Part shown: positions 54,316 to 63,916 of the stretch, piece after piece
Layout of the letters: every line of letters begins with the position of its first letter
How positions within the stretch are numbered: position 1 is the stretch's first letter
NCBI GenBank assembly: GCA_942490885.1
Contig: CALNYT010000002.1
Span: forward strand, 4,340,001 to 4,404,000
Direction: 5' to 3'
From: Oceanirhabdus sp942490885
Lineage (GTDB): Bacteria > Bacillota > Clostridia > Clostridiales > Clostridiaceae
Length of the DNA: 64,000 bases
Notes under the pieces: model-generated
Told to the model about the DNA's origin: nothing
Database searches by the model: none
The model's input: the letters and a program-made list of their open reading frames with translations, nothing else
Program-made: the position numbers and the translations under genes

Positions 54316-55506
54316 CTATTCAGAACCACTATAATTCAATTTTTGCTTATACCTAGATACCTCTTTTGAATAAAAAATTACCAATGGAATAATTATAATA
54401 ACGCCGCAAGCTAAATACATATTAGATAAACCTATTATATTAGATAAAACTCCTAATAACATGGATCCCATCCCTATCCCAAGATCTTGAGCACTTAAAA
54501 TAGTTGCATTTGCTGCACCTCTTCTATTATCATCTACACGATTAATAGCCATAGCAATAATACTTGGAACACATATACCATGTCCAATTCCCATAACTAA
54601 TGCTGCGAAATAAAATAATATAGATCCTTTTGATATAAATAAAGATATAAAGCATAGCATAATACAAATAAATCCAATAGTCATACTCTTTACGGGTCCA
54701 TTCTTATCAAAGCTTTTCCCAGCATAAGGTCTTACAGCGAAAAGCACTATTGAGTAAATTAAAAAGAATTTCCCTGGATCTTCAACTCCTATTTGTTTAC
54801 CATAAATTATTATAAATGAAATTATAGCCGCATATACTAATGCAGTAAAAAACATAATAGCTGCTAACCAAATTACTTTTGGTTCAATAAAACTATTTAT
54901 AGTAATCCCTTGACCCTTTTCTACTTTTTTATTAATATTTTCTTTATATTTAACTAAGGCTAAACAAATTAATCCAATTATAGCAAAAACACAACCTGAA
55001 TTAAAAATAAATGAAAAATTACCATGTTTCATAATGCTTAAAGCAATACTTGGTCCAATTGCCATAGCCAAAGTTGAAGATAATCCATAATACCCCAAGC
55101 CTTCTCCTCTTTTCTCTGTTGGAGTTAAATCAGCTGCAATAGTTCCAAATCCAGTTGATGTAAATCCCCAGAAAAAACCTTGAATTGCTCTTAGAATAAA
55201 CAATAAAAGAAAACTTGTTGCAAAATTATATAATACTAAACATACTAAATAAAAAACTAAAGATAAAATTACAATTTTCTTTCTACCTATATTATCGAGC
55301 ATAAACCCACATAAGGGTCTAGTTATAACTGATACTATTGCAAAAACTCCTATAATATATCCAATGGAATTCTCATTTCCTTTTAAAACATCAGTAATAT
55401 ATAAAGGTAAAATACAAATCAGAAAATAATAGCTAATATATACTGAAAAATTTGCAAAAACTGTTAATATAAAATTCTTACTCCAAATAGAACTTGACTT
55501 ATTCAT
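54316..55506 (-). CDS. MFS efflux transporter
   Basis: 396 residues, twelve hydrophobic segments, with the motif-A region GFMLDNIGRKKIVI between the second and third and a second-half counterpart RPYAGKSFDKNGP. Two ATGs lie six bases apart; the second (55506) is eight bases from AAAGGAG and is preferred over 55512. Proton-driven drug or metabolite export is likely. It is encoded 62 bp after a MarR regulator with operator-like dyads in front of both genes, so expression is probably induced by a small molecule bound to that regulator. Confidence 0.92.
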   Translation of the reverse strand: MNKSSSIWSKNFILTVFANFSVYISYYFLICILPLYITDVLKGNENSIGYIIGVFAIVSVITRPLCGFMLDNIGRKKIVILSLVFYLVCLVLYNFATSFLLLFILRAIQGFFWGFTSTGFGTIAADLTPTEKRGEGLGYYGLSSTLAMAIGPSIALSIMKHGNFSFIFNSGCVFAIIGLICLALVKYKENINKKVEKGQGITINSFIEPKVIWLAAIMFFTALVYAAIISFIIIYGKQIGVEDPGKFFLIYSIVLFAVRPYAGKSFDKNGPVKSMTIGFICIMLCFISLFISKGSILFYFAALVMGIGHGICVPSIIAMAINRVDDNRRGAANATILSAQDLGIGMGSMLLGVLSNIIGLSNMYLACGVIIIIPLVIFYSKEVSRYKQKLNYSGSE

Positions 55507-55531
55507 TTCCATTTCTCCTTTATGCGAAATT

Positions 55532-55547
55532 ACTTGTCACGACAAGT
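55532..55547. promoter_or_regulatory. MarR-type operator before the MFS gene
   Basis: ACTTGTC-AC-GACAAGT: perfect 7-bp arms, sharing the ACTTGTC half-site with the dyad in front of the marR gene. Confidence 0.7.
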
Positions 55548-55567
55548 TTATGATTAAAAAAAAATTA

Positions 55568-55996
55568 TTACTCCTCTAAATTAATAAATATATCATCAAG
55601 AACTCTTTTTAATGTTTCTATATCTTCTTGTTTTATATTTTTGAAAGCTTTATTTGAAATTTGTTTTGCAATAGGATTTAGTTTTAATTCCAACTCTTTT
55701 CCTTTTTGAGTTAAGAAAATTAAAGAAGTTCTAAGATCATTGGGATCCGACTGACGTTTAACTAATCCTTTTTTTTCAATTTTATTTAGTATTCTAGTAA
55801 TAGTTGGTAAGTCTTTAGAAGTCTTATGTGCTAATTGCGTTTGAGATATTCCATCTTTTTCCCACAATCGAGTAAGTAACGACCATTGCTCTGTGGTAAT
55901 ATCATAAGTCTTAAAATCTTTTAATAATTCTCTTTTCCATTTTGATAATACTTTACTAATCTTAAATTCAATTGAATCTTGAAAAATATATTTCAA
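55568..55996 (-). CDS. MarR-family transcriptional regulator
   Basis: 142 residues from a TTG start at 55996, seven bases after GGAGGTG. Winged-helix core QWSLLTRLWEKDGISQTQLA, then TITRILNKIEKKGLVKRQSD and the wing NDLRTSLIFLTQKG, flanked by the dimerisation helices typical of MarR. It is expected to repress itself and the adjacent MFS gene through the ACTTGTC dyads and to let go on ligand binding. Confidence 0.93.
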   Translation of the reverse strand: MKYIFQDSIEFKISKVLSKWKRELLKDFKTYDITTEQWSLLTRLWEKDGISQTQLAHKTSKDLPTITRILNKIEKKGLVKRQSDPNDLRTSLIFLTQKGKELELKLNPIAKQISNKAFKNIKQEDIETLKRVLDDIFINLEE

Positions 55997-56014
55997 TTAA
56001 ATTCACCTCCAATT

Positions 56015-56045
56015 ACTTGTCAAGACAATTATTGTCTTGATAAGT
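56015..56045. promoter_or_regulatory. MarR-type operator before the regulator gene
   Basis: Long dyad ACTTGTCAAGACAA / TTGTCTTGATAAGT with one extra base, upstream of the TTG start of the MarR gene. Confidence 0.75.
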
Positions 56046-56159
56046 TTATCAGATTTTAACTATATCGTCAACTTATTTAATTCAATAACCCAAAATAGAT
56101 ATTTCTGACTCAATTTTCATCTAGTCATCACCGTTAAAAACTCACTTATATTTTGATAG

Positions 56160-57236
56160 CTATATAAGTGAGTTCCTAACATGGATTCCTACCAATTCTT
56201 TTATCATTTGCACAGTTTCAGGTATATTTATTCCATGTGGACATTTTTTCATACATGACATATCTGTGCACTTTTTGCATTGTTCAGCACTTTCATTTAC
56301 GTTAAGGTCAAGTTTTCTAAGGGCCCAGTAATTCTTACCAAGGAAATAATAATTATACTGCCTGAAAATCACATGTATTTCAGTTCCATATATACATCTG
56401 CACCTTTGACATCTGTCGCATGGAATTGGCACAAAACTCTTTTCAAGGAGTGACATTACTTGTGAAAAGGAGGGAAGATTATAATTTTCAGGCTCTTTTA
56501 GCATTGCCTGTTCTACTTGTTCATAGGTTCCCAAACCTATTAATGCACTTGATATAGGGTATGAAAGCACACCAGCTATAAGTGTTTTAATGGAGAAGAA
56601 AGATGGTAGTATTCCTGCTGCATATACTTTATTGAGAATGAATCCTTTTTCTCTAAATATAGGTTCTGATTCTATTCGATCAAGCATACCTCTTTCAAAA
56701 ATATTTCCACTTCCCTGAAGCACATCAACTCTCTTGTCTTTTGCACCTCTTAATAATATGTCATAGTAGTGGGAAGCAATTCCTGTGAATTTGATTTTAC
56801 CTTCTGCTTTCAGTTCATTCAATGCATGAACAGCACCATATTTGCCAAATGTAACATCTTCATTTCCTTCATCCACCTGATGTACAAAATAAATATCCGC
56901 ATAAGTATCAAGATTTTCACAGGATTTATGTACTGCATTGTACATCTCATCTCCATTAAAAAATCTTGCCTTATCTGCTATAATAATCTTTTCCCTACCT
57001 ATATGAGCAGCAAATTTGCCCAGTTTTATTTCTGCATCTCCATATTCAGGCACTATTGCTGTATCAAAAAGATTACAGCCAAGCTTGAATGCATGTTCCA
57101 TTATACTTATTGCAGTATCTTCATCTGGACTATAATACTCAGGGAGCACTGGAACATTTCCGCTAAGTATAGGAATTGTCCCAAATGATATTTCAGATAC
57201 CCTTAGTCCAGTACTGCCTAATTTTCTGTACCTCAT
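56160..57236 (-). CDS. Aldo/keto reductase with C-terminal iron-sulfur domain
   Basis: 358 residues. AKR barrel at about 1-275: RYRKLGSTGLRVSEISFGT, the catalytic region NLFDTAIVPEYGDAE, Lys in IIIADKARF and His in YFVHQVDEG. The C-terminus has two Cys clusters, CDRCQRCRC (about 275) and CKKCTDMSCMKKCPHGI, consistent with one or two iron-sulfur clusters, as in the clostridial 4Fe-4S AKR group. Its start overlaps the LRR gene's stop by four bases (ATGA), so it is translated with it. Substrate unknown. Confidence 0.88.
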   Translation of the reverse strand: MRYRKLGSTGLRVSEISFGTIPILSGNVPVLPEYYSPDEDTAISIMEHAFKLGCNLFDTAIVPEYGDAEIKLGKFAAHIGREKIIIADKARFFNGDEMYNAVHKSCENLDTYADIYFVHQVDEGNEDVTFGKYGAVHALNELKAEGKIKFTGIASHYYDILLRGAKDKRVDVLQGSGNIFERGMLDRIESEPIFREKGFILNKVYAAGILPSFFSIKTLIAGVLSYPISSALIGLGTYEQVEQAMLKEPENYNLPSFSQVMSLLEKSFVPIPCDRCQRCRCIYGTEIHVIFRQYNYYFLGKNYWALRKLDLNVNESAEQCKKCTDMSCMKKCPHGINIPETVQMIKELVGIHVRNSLI

Positions 57237-60200
57237 AGGCTGCCAAAGCTGAAGGAATCAGCTTCCACCGAAACATCTTCTTGGACATGTTTTTTATCAA
57301 TTTTTGAACACCATGCAAAGGCTCTTGAATCTATGATTTCAAGACCTTTGGTAAAATTTATTTCCTGTAGTTCATAACAAAATGCAAAGGCCTCTCTTCC
57401 TATTGCTTTAAGAGTAGATGGCAGGGAAACCTTCTCTAAGCTATTGCATCTATAAAATGTCTTTTCTGGAATTTCAGTAATTCCTTCTGGTATGACAATA
57501 CTTTTTAGTGATGTACAATGTTCAAAGGCTCTCATTCCTATGTATTCAAGTGCATCAGAAAGCTCTACACTTTCTAATGCATAACAGCCTGAAAATGCAA
57601 GTTTATCTATTTTCCTCACATTACATGCATTTTTTAGTGAAACAAACCATTTACATTGTTCAAATGCACTTTTGCCAATCTCAACTACATCCTTTGTTAA
57701 GGTTATATGTGTGAGTAAATTGCTCTCTTTAAAGGCAGTATCTCCAATAGCAGTTATTCCATCTACCAATTTCAGATTCACAATATTTCCTGTACACTCA
57801 ACAAGAACATTATTCTCATCTGTTTTAAAGCAGTTTAAACAATCCATAAAAATCTGTCTTACAGTAGATGGCAGACTTTCATCATTTCTATCTGAAATTT
57901 TTCTCAGTCTATACTCTGTCCCATCAGCAGTGATTACCTTTTTTAAATTAATACAGTTTCTGAATGCATATTCTTCTACAACCGTTCTTGAGGAAGAAAA
58001 GGTGATTCCTGTAAGTGCGTAACAATTTACAAAAGCCCATCCCGAAACTATTTTTACATGTTCAGGTATTATCACCTCACCCTGACACAAAGATGCATCA
58101 ATCAGAATGTTATTTACAATCACCATAGGTGTAATAGTTCTTTGTTTTTCTAACAACATTGTATTATGAAAAGCTCTTTGACCAATATATTCCACACTTT
58201 CAGGTATATATATTTCTTCAAGATTCATAGCGTCCCTAAAAACTTCACCTTCAATTCTTTTAATTCCTTTTGGGATATGTACTGAACACCCTTTATTTAT
58301 ATATCCAAATAGTGAGAGATTTTCATCTATATTAAAACAGCTGATTGCACTATTATATATAGCCTTTGCACTGTTTGGAATGTGTTTTTCAAAAACAAAT
58401 GAATATTGATCTATAATATATTTTTTCTCACCAATACCTATTACATTAAGAGCAGTGCATCCTGCAAAGGCATAACTTCCATATCTAAGCCCTTCATGTG
58501 ACAGAATTACTTCTTCTATACTTCCACAGTCCTCAAAAGCATGGGCATCAACATAAGTATCTCCATTTAATGAAATACTTTTAAGGGAACTACAACTACC
58601 AAAAGCACTGTTTCCTATGAATTTAATATTAGAGAAATCAAAATCCCTTAGTGAAGTACATTCACTAAAACAGCTATCACCTATATATTGCAATTCTTTA
58701 CATTCACAAACTTCAAGAGCTCCACATCCGCAAAATGCATCTTTTCCAAAGGATTCTGTTCCTTCAAGAATGACATTTTTCAGATTTATACAGTATGAGA
58801 ATGCTCCTTCCCCTAGATTTTCTGCATTACCCGAAACATTTGTAAGGGATAAACATTTTTCAAAGGCTTTTCTACCAATATATTTTATGAAAGGTGAAAG
58901 CTGAATTTCTTTTATATTTTTACATCCACTAAATACCCCATCCCCTATAGTTACAAGACTTTTTGGAAGTACTATGCTGGTTATATTGTGATTTCCTGCA
59001 AAAGCGTAGGGTGAAATACTAACTACACCTTCAGGAATAATAACATCTCCAGTACAATACTTACCATCTACAACCGTATTTGATATTATGACAAGTGGTG
59101 AATCATTTCTTAAGTTCTCCAAAAAGGCTGTTTTTCTAAAAGCATCTCCTTGTATGGTTGTGGAGTTTATCTTCATATCATGAAGGTTTTTACAACCACT
59201 AAAGGCATTTTTCCCTATGTATACAGCCTCTGATGAGGGTACTTGTAATAGACCACTGCATCCATAAAATGCATTGTCAGATATATATGTAATTTTTCCT
59301 TCAGAAACTACATTTTCTAAGGATGTACAATATGCCAAAACCCCTTCTTCTAGTACAGTTACATTTTGAGGAAATGTTATGCTTTTAAGTGAATTACATC
59401 CACAAAATCCTCTTGAACCAATTCTTCTAAGAGATTTTGGAAATGTTACAGATGTAATCTTGGTATTACCATAAAATGCGCCACCTGTAATGGCAGTTAT
59501 TCCATCTGGAATTACAACATTTCCTGAAAGTTCACTTCCATCTATGAATATATTACTTACCTGCCCATTTTCAATTATATCTTTTATATAAATACTGTCT
59601 TCAAATGCATTTCTTCCAATATACTCAATTGTTGAAGGAAGATTAACATATTTAAGTGAAGAACATCTGAAGGCGAATTTATCACCAATATAGGTAACAC
59701 CTTCATGAAAAGTAAGTTTCCTTAGTTTATCACATTGGGAGAAAATATCTGTTCCACACTCTTTCAAATCACAGTTTATGATTGCCGACTTTATACCTGT
59801 TGCTGTAAATACATTATTACCAAGTCTACATAATGATTTTGGCAATGTTATTTCCTTTAAAGAAAGGCACTTATAAAAAGCCATGTCACCTATACTTATA
59901 AGGTTTTCTGGTAAATGCAAATTTTTCAGTGACTTACATCCATAGAAAGCCAAACTATCTATTTCTTTTACATTACTTCCTAGTATGACCTCATTCAATT
60001 TTTTACATCTATTAAATGCTGATTTTTCTATTTTAGTAAGTGACTCTGGCAAATCTATACGTATAAGCTTCACACAATTTTCAAATGATGATTTACCGAT
60101 ATATTCTACCCCTTCTAGAATATTTATTGTCTGTAAAAGCAGACAGTCAGAGAATGCTTCTTCACGAATTTCTCTTATGGAATCTGGCAAAATAACTTTA

Positions 60201-61273
60201 CCAACTACGTCATTACCAGCAAATGCTTTTTCCCCAATGACTGTTATACCCTCTGGCACAACTACCCTTTCTTCCTTTCCTCTGTACTGCATCAATGTGG
60301 TTCCACTAATAAAAAAGTTATTTAATATCTGTGAATGAATTGTCCTTACTATATGAGGCATACTTTCATCCCACGTATCTGCCAAGCCTTTCAGTTCATA
60401 GGTACTTCCATCAGATAATGTAATATATTTTAATGTTGTACAATTTTTAAAAGCATCCTCACTTATATTCACATTTTCATTAGCGAATTCTATTCTCTCT
60501 AAGTTAATACAATTTCTAAATGCCCTGCTTCCTATATCAGTTAAGGTTTCAGGCAGCTTTACAGACACTGTTCCTTTTTTGTTAAGAAAACAACTCTTTC
60601 CAATACCTGTTATTCCATTTGGTATCTCAACATCCTTAACATTGATAAGAAATTTTTGCAACACACCATCATTAATATCCATCATCCTATATATATCAGT
60701 AGCAATTGCCTTGGCTACAGGATGTACATTAGAATGTGAAGATATAACCTCAATGACACTTTCAATATCACAAATAGTTCCATCTGATAAGCTGATCTTA
60801 GAAATTTTGCTGCAGCCTGTAAAGGCATCGCAGATACAGGATATATCTAAGTCACTTGAAATTTCCATTTCTTTTAAATTCACATTATTTACAAATGCCT
60901 GCCTACCTAGATGTATCACTCCAGGTATAGAAGCATATTCAAGGCTGTCACAGTATAAAAACACACAATTGCTAAGACTTTTAACTGCATCAGACAGTTC
61001 TACCCTATGTAAAGAATGACAGCGATGGAAAGCATATTCTCCTATATGAGTAAGTTTTGAAGGGAAGTTTATCTTTTTCAATTTTCTACATCCCTTGAAT
61101 GCAGTGTCCATAATCTCTGTTATAGTTTCTGGAAGAACAACCTCTTCAATAGAATCACATCCCTTAAAGACTCCTTTACCTATTACCTTAACCTCCTGTG
61201 GAACCTTAACAAAAGCATTCTTAAGGGTATATTCTTTTAAAATTCCATCCTGAATAATAAATCCATCTTTCAT
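57233..61273 (-). CDS. Giant BspA-type leucine-rich repeat protein
   Basis: 1346 residues made almost wholly of LRR_5 (BspA/TpLRR) units of about 23 residues with the pattern IGxxAFxxCxxLxxIxLPxxL. Several longer breaks (for example after VVIPEGITVIGEKAFAGND) divide it into blocks. There is no signal peptide, anchor or membrane segment, so it should be cytosolic unless exported by an unknown route, which is unusual for this mostly surface-exposed family. TAATG overlap with the upstream dus gene and ATGA overlap with the downstream AKR gene make one coupled operon. Binding or scaffold function inferred. Confidence 0.92.
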   Translation of the reverse strand: MKDGFIIQDGILKEYTLKNAFVKVPQEVKVIGKGVFKGCDSIEEVVLPETITEIMDTAFKGCRKLKKINFPSKLTHIGEYAFHRCHSLHRVELSDAVKSLSNCVFLYCDSLEYASIPGVIHLGRQAFVNNVNLKEMEISSDLDISCICDAFTGCSKISKISLSDGTICDIESVIEVISSHSNVHPVAKAIATDIYRMMDINDGVLQKFLINVKDVEIPNGITGIGKSCFLNKKGTVSVKLPETLTDIGSRAFRNCINLERIEFANENVNISEDAFKNCTTLKYITLSDGSTYELKGLADTWDESMPHIVRTIHSQILNNFFISGTTLMQYRGKEERVVVPEGITVIGEKAFAGNDVVGKVILPDSIREIREEAFSDCLLLQTINILEGVEYIGKSSFENCVKLIRIDLPESLTKIEKSAFNRCKKLNEVILGSNVKEIDSLAFYGCKSLKNLHLPENLISIGDMAFYKCLSLKEITLPKSLCRLGNNVFTATGIKSAIINCDLKECGTDIFSQCDKLRKLTFHEGVTYIGDKFAFRCSSLKYVNLPSTIEYIGRNAFEDSIYIKDIIENGQVSNIFIDGSELSGNVVIPDGITAITGGAFYGNTKITSVTFPKSLRRIGSRGFCGCNSLKSITFPQNVTVLEEGVLAYCTSLENVVSEGKITYISDNAFYGCSGLLQVPSSEAVYIGKNAFSGCKNLHDMKINSTTIQGDAFRKTAFLENLRNDSPLVIISNTVVDGKYCTGDVIIPEGVVSISPYAFAGNHNITSIVLPKSLVTIGDGVFSGCKNIKEIQLSPFIKYIGRKAFEKCLSLTNVSGNAENLGEGAFSYCINLKNVILEGTESFGKDAFCGCGALEVCECKELQYIGDSCFSECTSLRDFDFSNIKFIGNSAFGSCSSLKSISLNGDTYVDAHAFEDCGSIEEVILSHEGLRYGSYAFAGCTALNVIGIGEKKYIIDQYSFVFEKHIPNSAKAIYNSAISCFNIDENLSLFGYINKGCSVHIPKGIKRIEGEVFRDAMNLEEIYIPESVEYIGQRAFHNTMLLEKQRTITPMVIVNNILIDASLCQGEVIIPEHVKIVSGWAFVNCYALTGITFSSSRTVVEEYAFRNCINLKKVITADGTEYRLRKISDRNDESLPSTVRQIFMDCLNCFKTDENNVLVECTGNIVNLKLVDGITAIGDTAFKESNLLTHITLTKDVVEIGKSAFEQCKWFVSLKNACNVRKIDKLAFSGCYALESVELSDALEYIGMRAFEHCTSLKSIVIPEGITEIPEKTFYRCNSLEKVSLPSTLKAIGREAFAFCYELQEINFTKGLEIIDSRAFAWCSKIDKKHVQEDVSVEADSFSFGSL

Positions 61274-62232
61274 TAGTCCACCTCTCTCTCTTTATAAAAA
61301 ATTTTTCCTATAATATTTTTAAGCTCAGATATATTACCACACTTATATAGTTCTTGTTTATATTTTTTTGTTCCTTTTTCCTCCCTCATTAAGAATGAAA
61401 CAAATCTTTTTATATAGGCAATTGTGAATGCCTCATCATAGTGCTTTGATGTTAGATTAATCTGTTCACATATTAGGATATATTTATTGTTTTGAATTTT
61501 TTTGTTTATAAGTTCACTAAATATAAACGGATTTTCAAGAGCATATCTTGCAATCATAACACCATCAGCCCCTGTAAGATTCATCATTTTTTCAGCATCT
61601 GCTGCAGAAAAGATACCACCATTCGCAATTACAGGTATTCTAACCACTGATTTTGCTTGTTCTATCTGGTCAAAATAAGGAGTACCATAATACATCATAT
61701 TTCTGCTTCTACCATGTATAGTAATCATGTCCGCTCCCGAATCTTCACACATTTTTGCAAATTCTCCTGCAATCATTGCATCTTCTCTAATTCCTACACG
61801 AGTTTTAACAGTAATTATCTTTCCGCTCTTTTTACAACCTTTAATAATAGAGGAAGCTCTTTTTAAATCACCAAGAAGTGCACTTCCTTGTCCACTTTTA
61901 ACCACATTAGGTACGGGACACCCCATATTAATGTCTATTATATCAAAATTTGCGAAATAATCACTTCTCGCCATTTTCTCCATAATCCTAGGGTCAGCCC
62001 CCACTAATTGGGCAGCTTTTATCTTTTCTTCTGGTGTTGTGAAAAGTAGCTTCTGCGTTGCCTTATCCTTATATTTCAGTGAATTACAATTTACCATCTC
62101 TGTAAAACAAAGTCCTGCCCCAAGTTCACTGCACATCATTCTAAAAGGATAACATGTATATCCAGCAAGGGGTGCCATAAGAACATTACTTGGTATAATT
62201 ATATTGCCGAGTTTTATTTCTTTTATCTGCAA
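61273..62232 (-). CDS. dus: tRNA-dihydrouridine synthase
   Basis: 319 residues, FMN-dependent reduction of uridine in the tRNA D-loop. Visible: MAPLAGYTCYPFRMMC, the catalytic Cys in INMGCPVPNVVKSGQGSALL, VKTRVGI, the FMN-binding block IPVIANGGIFSA and GADGVMIARYALENPF. A helical C-terminal tRNA-binding part follows. It is a divergent, operon-borne paralogue rather than the usual housekeeping dusB, being locked to an LRR gene by a one-base overlap. Start ATG 62232, with GGGAGAT upstream. Confidence 0.92.
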   Translation of the reverse strand: MQIKEIKLGNIIIPSNVLMAPLAGYTCYPFRMMCSELGAGLCFTEMVNCNSLKYKDKATQKLLFTTPEEKIKAAQLVGADPRIMEKMARSDYFANFDIIDINMGCPVPNVVKSGQGSALLGDLKRASSIIKGCKKSGKIITVKTRVGIREDAMIAGEFAKMCEDSGADMITIHGRSRNMMYYGTPYFDQIEQAKSVVRIPVIANGGIFSAADAEKMMNLTGADGVMIARYALENPFIFSELINKKIQNNKYILICEQINLTSKHYDEAFTIAYIKRFVSFLMREEKGTKKYKQELYKCGNISELKNIIGKIFYKEREVD

Positions 62233-62337
62233 ATTCTACCATCTCCCTTCGATACGTATATAATAATTATCCCATTAATAATACTCGTTGAATAATTATA
62301 CATATTTAAGTTAATTTAACTCAAATGATTTTTAATC

Positions 62338-62465
62338 TTTAGAGCTATAAAAAATAAAAGCTACCTCTTCCAAGATAACTTTCATTTCAGTAACTAAATC
62401 ATCTACATCAAGTGCTCTAAAATCACCCCAGTATTTAGCTATATATTCAAAATATTAAAATCTAT
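62338..62465 (-). pseudogene. C-terminal relic of a cassette gene
   Basis: Open for about 40 codons after a TAA: YFEYIAKYWGDFRALDVDD, then LVTEMKVIL and EEVAFIFYSSKD stop. The last codons run through the standard header hairpin (62356-62382). No start. Family unknown. Confidence 0.55.
62356..62382 (-). terminator. Header-type terminator
   Basis: AAAAGCTACCT/AGATAACTTT stem, same as in the island's cassette headers, with a T-rich tail on the minus strand. Confidence 0.7.
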
Positions 62466-62523
62466 TAATGTTTCTGATATATAATTTGACTCTCAATCTT
62501 AAGTCAATTGCCAGTAGTTCTAT

Positions 62524-62571
62524 TCATGATATTTAAATGGAAAATCTTCAATTTTAAAATACTTAATTTCT
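62524..62571 (-). pseudogene. Relic of a paralogue of the 48467-48814 gene
   Basis: The frame KYFKIEDFPFKYHE stop reproduces the last residues of the small immunity-type gene at 48467. It begins directly after the cassette promoter at 62580, so almost the whole gene has been deleted. Confidence 0.75.
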
Positions 62572-62579
62572 TAAACAAT

Positions 62580-62609
62580 ATTATACCAAACCTTGCAATG
62601 TATTGTTAA
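62580..62609 (-). promoter_or_regulatory. Cassette promoter in front of the relic
   Basis: TTAACA, 18 bp, TATAAT on the minus strand, TGG before the -10; identical design to the island promoters although outside the island. Confidence 0.8.
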
Positions 62610-62624
62610 TATTTGCATAAAAAT

Positions 62625-62650
62625 AAAGTTACCTCAAAATAGATAACTTT
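62625..62650 (-). terminator. Header terminator after the HipA-like pair
   Basis: AAAGTTACCT/AGATAACTTT stem 25 bp past the last gene, directly before the promoter at 62580-62609. No att arm. Confidence 0.75.
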
Positions 62651-62675
62651 CATTCATACGATCCTCTAACTTATT

Positions 62676-63152
62676 TTATTCGTCAATATTTCTTACGATT
62701 TTATTACCCACAATCTTATATTCGCTTGGGTATGGGACAGTATCAAAGGGAATTGGTGTTTCATATATCCTATTATGTTCAGATAAATATCTTAAATGAA
62801 CCTCTTCATATTTTTCACCTTTACTTAACCAAAAATAATCTTCCATACACATCGCCCTAGTTCTTCTGCATAATTCCCAAAAATCATAATCAATTAACCC
62901 CATTACCTCTAATATTTCATCTATGTTTGCCCTCTCCTTTGGCACAACTCTATCCTCTAGCCAAAATACGATATCATCATGAGTAGGCTGATAATCAACA
63001 TTCCAATTTTCAAGAGTATACATACCTAGAGGAAGATATTTTCTTTCTGTAATACTGTCATATTTGACAAAACTAAATTTTCTAGTATTTGTATCATAAA
63101 TAAGATCACCTACTGGAACATCTTGGCGCATCAATATGTACTTATCTATCAT
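62676..63152 (-). CDS. HipA N-terminal-like partner protein
   Basis: 158 residues. Near its start, VPVGDLIYDTNTRKFSFVKY matches the opening strands of HipA-family kinases, which are missing from the kinase encoded upstream. The remainder is helical (VPKERANIDEILEVMGLIDY). The start overlaps the kinase stop by four bases (ATGA). In the tripartite HipBST system a separate HipS corresponds to the N-terminal part of HipA and acts as antitoxin; this protein may play a similar part, but that is inference. No HipB-like HTH gene is adjacent within the window. Confidence 0.65.
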   Translation of the reverse strand: MIDKYILMRQDVPVGDLIYDTNTRKFSFVKYDSITERKYLPLGMYTLENWNVDYQPTHDDIVFWLEDRVVPKERANIDEILEVMGLIDYDFWELCRRTRAMCMEDYFWLSKGEKYEEVHLRYLSEHNRIYETPIPFDTVPYPSEYKIVGNKIVRNIDE

Positions 63153-63916
63153 ATTACACCTCTTTCCACTAAATGATTATATCTAGTTTTCAATAAATAT
63201 TTAATGCATTCTACTCTGTATTCAGATAAATATTCAGTATATTTATCTACTATATCAAGTAATTCTACTAATGGTACCCTAGGTAAATTCACATCACCTA
63301 TTAAATCTAATTGTTTATAGTGGGATGCACAAAATGGTTTGCACTCGTCTATCATTTCCCATGTTTCTTTATCATCCTGTTCTAATTCAAAGTCTTGAAT
63401 ATCAGCGTACAAGGATAATCCATGATCATATAGTGGTGCAAATTTTATAATCTTTCCGTTTTTACTCACTATGCTAAAATTTCTTAAATGTCTATCTATA
63501 TTATTTAATAAAAAATCCATTACAATCATTCTATCAATATCAAGTTTAAATGAAGGAATTATTGAAATAATACTCTCATAAAGATTGTCTCTGTTACTAG
63601 ACCCTAAAATCCTCCTAATGCTTAATAACGACTCATCTTCTTCTAAAAAATCCTCTGAAATATTTACTATTGTCTCCAGTTTTAAACTTGGTAGTTTTCT
63701 TTTACCTATAGTATTTACCGCACATGGGATAGTGAATTTTCTTATTATTTCACTTGCAATAACTTCACTAACAGGTTCTAAAATTGAAAACTTATTTCTA
63801 AATTTAGTTCCTGTCTTTATAAAAACTTTTTTTCCATCAACATTCCCTACACACTTATATAACATTCCTTTTGATGTACTAGTAAGACTTATATCTCTCA
63901 AATCATCAATCTGCAT
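63149..63916 (-). CDS. HipA-like serine/threonine kinase
   Basis: 255 residues, shorter than full HipA (about 440). A short ATP-binding region (KVFIKTGTKF, then PVSEVIASEIIRKF) leads to the catalytic loop DFLLNNIDRHLRNFSIV and the metal-binding APLYDHGLSLY, both hallmarks of HipA-like kinases. The usual N-terminal subdomain is supplied, apparently, by the next gene. Such kinases phosphorylate aminoacyl-tRNA synthetases or related targets and stop growth. GGGGGTAG precedes the ATG at 63916. A GGTATAAT -10 lies near 63974. Confidence 0.82.
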   Translation of the reverse strand: MQIDDLRDISLTSTSKGMLYKCVGNVDGKKVFIKTGTKFRNKFSILEPVSEVIASEIIRKFTIPCAVNTIGKRKLPSLKLETIVNISEDFLEEDESLLSIRRILGSSNRDNLYESIISIIPSFKLDIDRMIVMDFLLNNIDRHLRNFSIVSKNGKIIKFAPLYDHGLSLYADIQDFELEQDDKETWEMIDECKPFCASHYKQLDLIGDVNLPRVPLVELLDIVDKYTEYLSEYRVECIKYLLKTRYNHLVERGVI

